Positions 6,382-9,875 of a stretch of DNA of 9,875 nt are shown piece after piece. The notes under the pieces are model-generated. The model worked only from the letters and a program-made list of their open reading frames with translations. It was not told the origin of the DNA and made no database searches. Numbering within the stretch: the stretch's first letter is position 1; each line of letters opens with the position of its first letter. The translations under genes were made by a program, and so were the position numbers. Origin of the DNA: Candidatus Martarchaeota archaeon (lineage in GTDB: Archaea > Micrarchaeota > Micrarchaeia > Micrarchaeales > Micrarchaeaceae); contig JAMCZM010000027.1 of the NCBI GenBank assembly GCA_023485645.1, positions 1 to 9,875 of the forward strand. Direction: 5' to 3'.

Positions 6382-6867
6382 TTATTCTAGCGTTTCTTTT
6401 TGTATAAATTTAATTACGAACGCCATACGCAATCTATTTGGTTTCAATCCAAGTCCTTCAAGTATATTTACCATATTGTCCACTGTAACGTCCTTTCCAC
6501 TTGCAATTAAAAAATAGTAGACATAAATATAAACCAAGTGGCTCTCTATGTTCATATCTAATATCATATCAATGTATTTATAATCAGGCGTCATCCCAAG
6601 CATGCTCATAAAAAAATACATATTTTCGCGATTTATCTCCTTACCTACAATACTAAGAAAACCGGCAGTATAAATATATTTTGCTATTCCTTTGTTGATA
6701 TTATCTTTTATTTTTTTATTATCTAAAAGGCGTTTTAGTTCTCTCATTAGTAGTTTTGATGATAATGAATTTATTGCTTCTACTGTCGATGAAAAAGCAT
6801 CGTATATTGCATCTTCTGTAGAAATAAAAACCTCAGGTTTTATAGGTTCGCTCAAAATATCCTCCAT
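6382..6867 (-). CDS. Helical protein with two L12/P1-like repeats
   Basis: A 161-residue protein that I do not recognise as a named family. The N-terminal 60 residues look helical and charged. The remainder contains two copies of a pattern resembling the N-terminal dimerisation domain of archaeal ribosomal stalk protein L12/P1, which reads roughly YIYAALLLxxxGKEIxxENVxxVLxxxGVxxD. Copy A is YIYTAGFLSIVGKEI with ENMYFFMSMLGM (64-92); copy B is YIYVYYFLIASGKDV with DNMVNILEGLGL (113-141). The ATG at 6867 shares its A with the stop codon of the MTA phosphorylase gene (TAATG), showing translational coupling, so I prefer it to the ATG at 6900. As the last gene of the PadR-MTA phosphorylase operon it might assist that enzyme or the regulator, but nothing in the sequence proves a role. 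Confidence 0.75.
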   Translation of the reverse strand: MEDILSEPIKPEVFISTEDAIYDAFSSTVEAINSLSSKLLMRELKRLLDNKKIKDNINKGIAKYIYTAGFLSIVGKEINRENMYFFMSMLGMTPDYKYIDMILDMNIESHLVYIYVYYFLIASGKDVTVDNMVNILEGLGLKPNRLRMAFVIKFIQKETLE

Positions 6868-7667
6868 TATAATCTGGCATTTTCTAGTGAATGCATGCAT
6901 TCACAATTTCTTTCTTTTGGAGTATTATCTATAATACTTAATATAAACGTTTTTGTTTTATCCACGCTTTTTTTCATAGTATCCGAAACCATATCAGCTG
7001 ATACGTGTTTTGTTTCCCATGCGTCATAATCAGTAACTGTTGCAAGTGTCATATAACACATTTCCATTTCTCTAGCTAATATTGCTTCTGGAATTGCAGT
7101 CATTCCTATAATATCTCCTTTCATAACATTTTTATAGAATAATGATTCTGCCTTTGTGGAAAATCGTGGCCCTTCTATTGATACATATGTACCATTACTT
7201 TTAATTTCAATTCCCAAGTTTTTAGCTGTTTTTATCGAGTGTGATCTAAGGTCATTACAATAGGGCTCTGCCATCGAAACATGTACTGCCTGATCATCAT
7301 AAAATGTATAATTTCTATTTTTACTTAAATCTATAAATTGGTCAGGCAAAACTATGTTGCCCATAACTAAATTTTCATTTAAGCTACCAACAGCGGAAGG
7401 TGCTATTATTCGTTGAACTCCTAATTTTTTAAATGCCCATATATTTGCTTTGTATGGAACTTTATGTGGCGGGTACTGGTGCGATCTTCCATGCCTTGGT
7501 AAAAATGCTATAGATTTATTCAAATAATTTCCAATTATTATTTTATCTGATGTATGACCAAAAGGCGTATCTATATCAATTTCATATGTATTTTTCATCA
7601 TTGAAGAATCATATACTCCTGTGCCACCTATTATACCAAAATCTATTATATCGTCTTTTTTTTCCAT
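6867..7667 (-). CDS. mtnP: S-methyl-5'-thioadenosine phosphorylase
   Basis: Cleaves methylthioadenosine with phosphate to adenine and methylthioribose 1-phosphate, the substrate of MtnA encoded nearby. The 266-residue protein has the trimeric/hexameric PNP/MTAP fold. Visible are the phosphate loop IGGTGVY (13-19), LPRHGRSH (56-63), HKVPYKANIWA (68-78), SAVGSL (91-96), IEGPRFST (164-171), GMTAIPEA (188-195) and TDYDAW (212-217). HKVPYKANIWA and MTAIPEA suit MTA phosphorylase better than guanosine/inosine phosphorylase, though purine specificity is hard to settle by eye. The C-terminal CEC (255-257) matches the CxC motif reported to stabilise Sulfolobus MTAPII and Pyrococcus PNP against heat. 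The gene starts 18 bases after the PadR stop and is coupled to the downstream gene by TAATG, so the PadR protein probably controls it. Confidence 0.92.
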   Translation of the reverse strand: MEKKDDIIDFGIIGGTGVYDSSMMKNTYEIDIDTPFGHTSDKIIIGNYLNKSIAFLPRHGRSHQYPPHKVPYKANIWAFKKLGVQRIIAPSAVGSLNENLVMGNIVLPDQFIDLSKNRNYTFYDDQAVHVSMAEPYCNDLRSHSIKTAKNLGIEIKSNGTYVSIEGPRFSTKAESLFYKNVMKGDIIGMTAIPEAILAREMEMCYMTLATVTDYDAWETKHVSADMVSDTMKKSVDKTKTFILSIIDNTPKERNCECMHSLENARL

Positions 7668-7685
7668 TTAATCATTTATTATTAA

Positions 7686-7988
7686 TTAAAATGTTTCTTT
7701 TAATATATCGCCAAAGCTCCTAAAAAAATATATTTTTGCTTTTTTTAATTCTGATAGTCCTTTCGGTGTTATTGTATAAATAATTTCCCTTCCATTTTTT
7801 TTGCCGGAAATAAGCCTGTTTATTCTAAGTTCTTTTAACGCTGGATATATCGTTCCAGCCTTTGGTTTATCTCCTCGCCTGGTTTCAAGTTCTCGTGCAA
7901 TACCATCCCCACACATACTATTTTTTGATAAAATCCACAGTATCTGGAAGCTCAAAAAACCCCGCATGTCGCACATATGTCTTTCCAT
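7686..7988 (-). CDS. PadR-family transcriptional regulator
   Basis: A 100-residue winged-helix regulator. The PadR signature is clear: GFLSFQILWILSKNSMCGDGIA (10-31) forms the first helices, GTIYPALKELRINRLI (45-60) the recognition helix, and GREIIYTITPKGLSEL (66-81) the wing and start of the dimerisation helix, which is short. It carries Cys6 and Cys26, which could sense redox state or metal. The start at 7988 has GTGAT five bases upstream. It leads an operon with MTA phosphorylase and the L12-like protein and is transcribed divergently from the small coiled-coil protein and FMN reductase genes. PadR proteins usually repress their own promoter and adjacent genes; inverted repeats in the shared intergenic region are possible targets. 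Confidence 0.92.
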   Translation of the reverse strand: MERHMCDMRGFLSFQILWILSKNSMCGDGIARELETRRGDKPKAGTIYPALKELRINRLISGKKNGREIIYTITPKGLSELKKAKIYFFRSFGDILKETF

Positions 7989-8003
7989 TATCTATCACAC
8001 TTA

Positions 8004-8075
8004 TTTAATATATAGGTCATCATATATATTTAAATATTTATTGTATACTAATATATAGTATGTCCTATATGGACA
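8004..8075. promoter_or_regulatory. Divergent promoter region with two inverted repeats
   Basis: Between the divergent starts at 7988 and 8086 lie TATA-like runs for both directions, of which TATATATTTAAATATTTA (8023-8040) could serve either strand. Two inverted repeats sit on the side of the plus-strand genes: ATACTA-ATATA-TAGTAT (8045-8061) and TGTCC-TATAT-GGACA (8061-8075). They share one base and have the same geometry of short arms around a five-base spacer, with centres 15 bases apart. They end just before the GGGTG ribosome site of the 45-residue gene and are plausible operators for the adjacent PadR protein. Confidence 0.45.
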
Positions 8076-8085
8076 GGGTGTAAAT

Positions 8086-8223
8086 ATGAATTGTGAATTT
8101 GGAGAAATGAGAAGATTTTTGACAAAAGAGGAAAAAATAGAGATGTTGCAGGAGTATAAGGACTATTTAGAAAAGGAAGCGAAGGGAGTGTCTGAGCGCA
8201 TAGAACAAATAAAGAATAATTGA
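8086..8223 (+). CDS. 45-residue charged coiled-coil protein
   Basis: A short but convincing gene. GGGTG (8076-8080) lies five bases before the ATG, and the encoded protein starts MNCEFGEMRRFLTKEEKIE, then continues as a single charged amphipathic helix (LQEYKDYLEKEAKGVSERIEQI) with heptad-like spacing of Leu, Tyr, Val and Ile. From memory, similar small proteins containing RRFLTKEEKIE-like strings occur in Thermoplasmata and other archaea, often without assigned function. One Cys is near the N-terminus (3). It lies first in a two-gene unit; its TGA is eight bases before the FMN reductase ATG. The tight link and shared divergent promoter with PadR suggest it belongs to the same regulated set, perhaps as an oligomerisation or accessory partner. 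Confidence 0.78.
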   Translation: MNCEFGEMRRFLTKEEKIEMLQEYKDYLEKEAKGVSERIEQIKNN

Positions 8224-8231
8224 GTGTTAAG

Positions 8232-8786
8232 ATGGCTAAGCAGATAAAAATTCTATTGTTTGGATATAGTTTTAGAAAAGATTCTTTTACAAAAGCTATT
8301 TCAGATACAATAGTTAACAGATCAAATGGTGATATGAAGATAAATGAGTATAATATACTAGATATACCTATATTCAATCAGGATAATGAGCAAAATGCTC
8401 CAGAGAGTGTTAAGAAATTTAAGAAAAATATAGAGGAATCCGACGCTCTTATAATAGTAACACCAGAATATAATTATTCCATACCTGGATATCTAAAGAA
8501 TGCGATAGACTGGGCGACAAGACCATACGGGAATAATTCTTTCGAGGAAAAACCTATAGCAATTGTCAGTTCATCACCAGGTCCTCTAGGTGGGTACCGC
8601 GCGCAAAATCATTTAAAGCAGATATTCCCATTATTAAATGCGCATATAATAAATCGACCAGAAGTAATAATTTCGCACATACATGAAAAGGTAAAGGATG
8701 GCAAGGTAGTTGATAAACAAACGCTCGATCTGATTGATAGCATGTTGGGTGCGCTTTTCGCATGGACAAATAGGATAAAGAGGTAA
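8232..8786 (+). CDS. NAD(P)H-dependent FMN reductase
   Basis: A 184-residue flavodoxin-like oxidoreductase of the NADPH-dependent FMN reductase family (SsuE, azoreductase and chromate reductase relatives), which reduces FMN or quinones, metals and azo compounds with NAD(P)H. Visible are the phosphate-binding loop after strand 1 (FGYSFRKDSFTKAI, 10-23, where the usual Gly-Ser is Gly-Tyr-Ser), the flavin-ring motif PEYNYSIPGYLKNAIDW (78-94), and SSSPGPLGGYRAQ (113-125). The length is typical. I choose ATG 8232; a TTG at 8220 overlapping the previous stop is possible but less likely. Regulation by the neighbouring PadR protein through the shared intergenic region is likely, since PadR proteins often control stress or detoxification genes. 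The gene ends in a hairpin whose loop contains its stop codon. Confidence 0.92.
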   Translation: MAKQIKILLFGYSFRKDSFTKAISDTIVNRSNGDMKINEYNILDIPIFNQDNEQNAPESVKKFKKNIEESDALIIVTPEYNYSIPGYLKNAIDWATRPYGNNSFEEKPIAIVSSSPGPLGGYRAQNHLKQIFPLLNAHIINRPEVIISHIHEKVKDGKVVDKQTLDLIDSMLGALFAWTNRIKR

Positions 8787-8808
8787 ACTCTTTATCTTTT
8801 CTTTTTTT
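8774..8808 (+). terminator. Hairpin and T-tract terminator
   Basis: A perfect nine-base stem GATAAAGAG (8774-8782) and CTCTTTATC (8788-8796) closes a five-base loop and is followed by TTTTCTTTTTTT (8797-8808). The FMN reductase stop codon lies in the loop. It looks like a bacterial intrinsic terminator, although in archaea the T-tract alone could suffice. Confidence 0.7.
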
Positions 8809-8813
8809 GAGCA

Positions 8814-8825
8814 AGTTTATTAATC
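8814..8825 (+). promoter_or_regulatory. TATA-like element for the proline dehydrogenase frame
   Basis: AGTTTATTAATC is centred about 27 bases before the ATG at 8847, which has no ribosome site, so a leaderless transcript is expected if the gene is expressed. Confidence 0.3.
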
Positions 8826-8846
8826 TTTGAAACCTCATTATATCTA

Positions 8847-9704
8847 ATGAAATTCAATTATTTAATTGAACGAGTATTTGCAAGCAGGTGGATAGCTGGT
8901 CCTTTGTATAGCGATGCAATAGTTGTGTCATTTAAATTAAAAAAAGACATATTTTATCAATGATTAAATTTTTTAGGGGAAAATTATTCAAATAAAAATG
9001 ATATAAAAAATAATGTAAATGAATATCTAAAACTAATAAAAAAGATAAATGCAAATAATATAAATTCGTCAATATCTATTAAGCCAACTCAGATAGGTCT
9101 TTTATATAACAAATCTGAGCTTCGTAAGAATTATTTTAAAATAGTGGAAACTGCAAAAAAATATGGGGTAATGGTATGGCTAGATATGGAAGAGCATCAA
9201 TATGTTACTCAAACAATAGATCTGTATATGCTAAAAATATCATCAAAAAATACAGGTATATGTATACAATCATATCTTAAGCGTAGTATGTATGATGTAA
9301 AAAAAATAGTAAAAAATAACGGATATATACGGCTTGTAAAGGGCGCATATAAAGAATCTAAAAACATTGCTTTTGAAAGTAGAGAGAAGGTAACTGAAAA
9401 TTATGCTAATATAATGTTATATCTTTTTTTGAACTCCAAACATTTTGTATTAGCTACGCACGATTTGAATATGATAAAGTTGTCAGAATCGCTTAATAAA
9501 AAATATAAACGGGATGTTTCGTATGCAATGTTAAATGGTATAAGAAACAGGGAAGCTGTAAAGCTTGCAAATTCAGGACATAAAATGATAATATATGTGC
9601 CATATGGAACCGAATGGTTTAAGTACTCATATAGAAGGTTAAGGGAAGCAAGCAATCTAAAACTTGTTTTAAGGTCATTACTAAGTCGGCAGAATATCGA
9701 TTAA
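8847..9704 (+). pseudogene. Proline dehydrogenase interrupted by one in-frame TGA
   Basis: Monofunctional FAD-dependent proline dehydrogenase oxidises proline to pyrroline-5-carboxylate. From ATG 8847 a single frame runs 285 codons, the normal family length, broken only by TGA at 8961-8963 (codon 39). Before it, RWIAGPLYSDA (14-24) fits the family's R-[FW]-[VI]-A-G start; just after it LNFLGEN (40-46) matches LDYLGE of the first barrel strand. Residues equivalent to E. coli PutA Lys329 (79), Asp370 (113), Tyr540 (250), Tyr552 (260), Arg555 and Arg556 (263-264) are all present, as are LVKGAYKE (163-170) and THD (204-206). Thus the catalytic barrel is intact. Explanations are a recent nonsense mutation, an assembly error, or read-through. 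A start at GTG 9144 would lose two barrel strands and is unlikely to give an active enzyme. The end overlaps the convergent aminotransferase gene by three bases. Confidence 0.85.
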
Positions 9705-9875
9705 TTCTTGGCAGAATGTTTAGATATTAGCTCCTCAATGATATTCATTCCATGTTCTAATGATTTATCATGGATGGTTAAAGGAGGTATTATTCTTATT
9801 GTGGATTCACCAGCAGGCAGTAGCAGAAGGCCTCTATCAAATGCCTCTTTTATTATTGTATTTCTCTGTTTTGTA
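9701..9875 (-). CDS. Class III aminotransferase, C-terminal end
   Basis: The last 57 residues of a pyridoxal-phosphate aminotransferase, cut by the window edge at its 5' side. EAFDRGLLLLPAG (10-22), STIRIIPPLTI (24-34) and the closing helix LEHGMNIIEELI (39-50) match the C-terminal domain of the class III family: 4-aminobutyrate, ornithine and acetylornithine aminotransferases, and the archaeal amino-acid racemase relatives. The pyridoxal-binding Lys lies outside the window. Its stop at 9701-9703 overlaps the end of the convergent proline dehydrogenase frame. The pairing suggests arginine/ornithine/proline or GABA catabolism, but substrate specificity cannot be read from this fragment. Confidence 0.85.
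   Translation of the reverse strand, partial: TKQRNTIIKEAFDRGLLLLPAGESTIRIIPPLTIHDKSLEHGMNIIEELISKHSAKN

Noticed and set aside
8961..8963. TGA recoded as an amino acid genome-wide, or selenocysteine
   Set aside because: TGA is the normal stop of other genes here (37-39, 830-832, 5286-5288, 8221-8223), and proline dehydrogenases are not known selenoproteins.
1..9875. CRISPR array, insertion sequence or rRNA
   Set aside because: No spaced repeat series, transposase motif, terminal inverted repeat or rRNA sequence was seen on reading both strands.

Overview
The window looks like chromosomal DNA from an AT-rich archaeon, most likely an acidophile related to the Thermoplasmatota or an ARMAN-type lineage. 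The evidence is an intron-containing tRNA-Trp(CCA) with no encoded CCA end, TATA/BRE-style promoters, Shine-Dalgarno sequences of the GGTG or GTGAT kind, a DUF929 thioredoxin-like membrane-anchored protein (a family I know from Thermoplasma and Sulfolobus relatives), a PadR regulator of archaeal type, and a hexameric-type MTA phosphorylase with a C-terminal CxC motif. I cannot name the species. Coding is dense; no stretch over about 230 bases lacks a gene.

Left part (1-1370, minus strand): a tight operon runs from a small ribbon-helix-helix (RHH) repressor through an unrecognised 94-residue protein to a CysD/PAPS-reductase-like PP-loop enzyme. A likely fourth gene starts at position 25 and runs off the edge. 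A palindrome fused to a 10-base direct repeat sits over the RHH promoter, as expected for autoregulation. The RHH protein and the PP-loop enzyme end in nearly the same peptide (KLxALGY plus I or M). This is the best candidate here for an undescribed module.

Middle left (1544-3586): the DUF929 gene is divergent from tRNA-Trp. The 65-nt tRNA intron can pair with the anticodon region so that C34 lies exactly five nucleotides from a D-box-like TTGA, which suggests a cis box C/D methylation guide. Next comes an uncharacterised polytopic membrane protein with an internal duplication.

Centre (3676-7988): plus-strand genes for bacterial-type thymidylate synthase (ThyA), a PAP2 phosphatase and methylthioribose-1-phosphate isomerase (MtnA) converge, with no gap, on a minus-strand operon of PadR regulator, MTA phosphorylase and a helical protein with two L12/P1-like repeats. 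MTA phosphorylase and MtnA perform consecutive steps in recycling the methylthioadenosine made by polyamine and SAM chemistry.

Right part (8022-9875): a divergent promoter region with two inverted repeats separates the PadR operon from a 45-residue coiled-coil protein and an NAD(P)H-dependent FMN reductase, which ends in a strong hairpin plus T-tract. After it lies a full-length proline dehydrogenase reading frame broken only by one TGA at codon 39, with its recognisable substrate-binding residues intact. It overlaps, tail to tail, the end of a class III aminotransferase that continues beyond the window; together these suggest amino-acid (proline/ornithine/GABA) catabolism.
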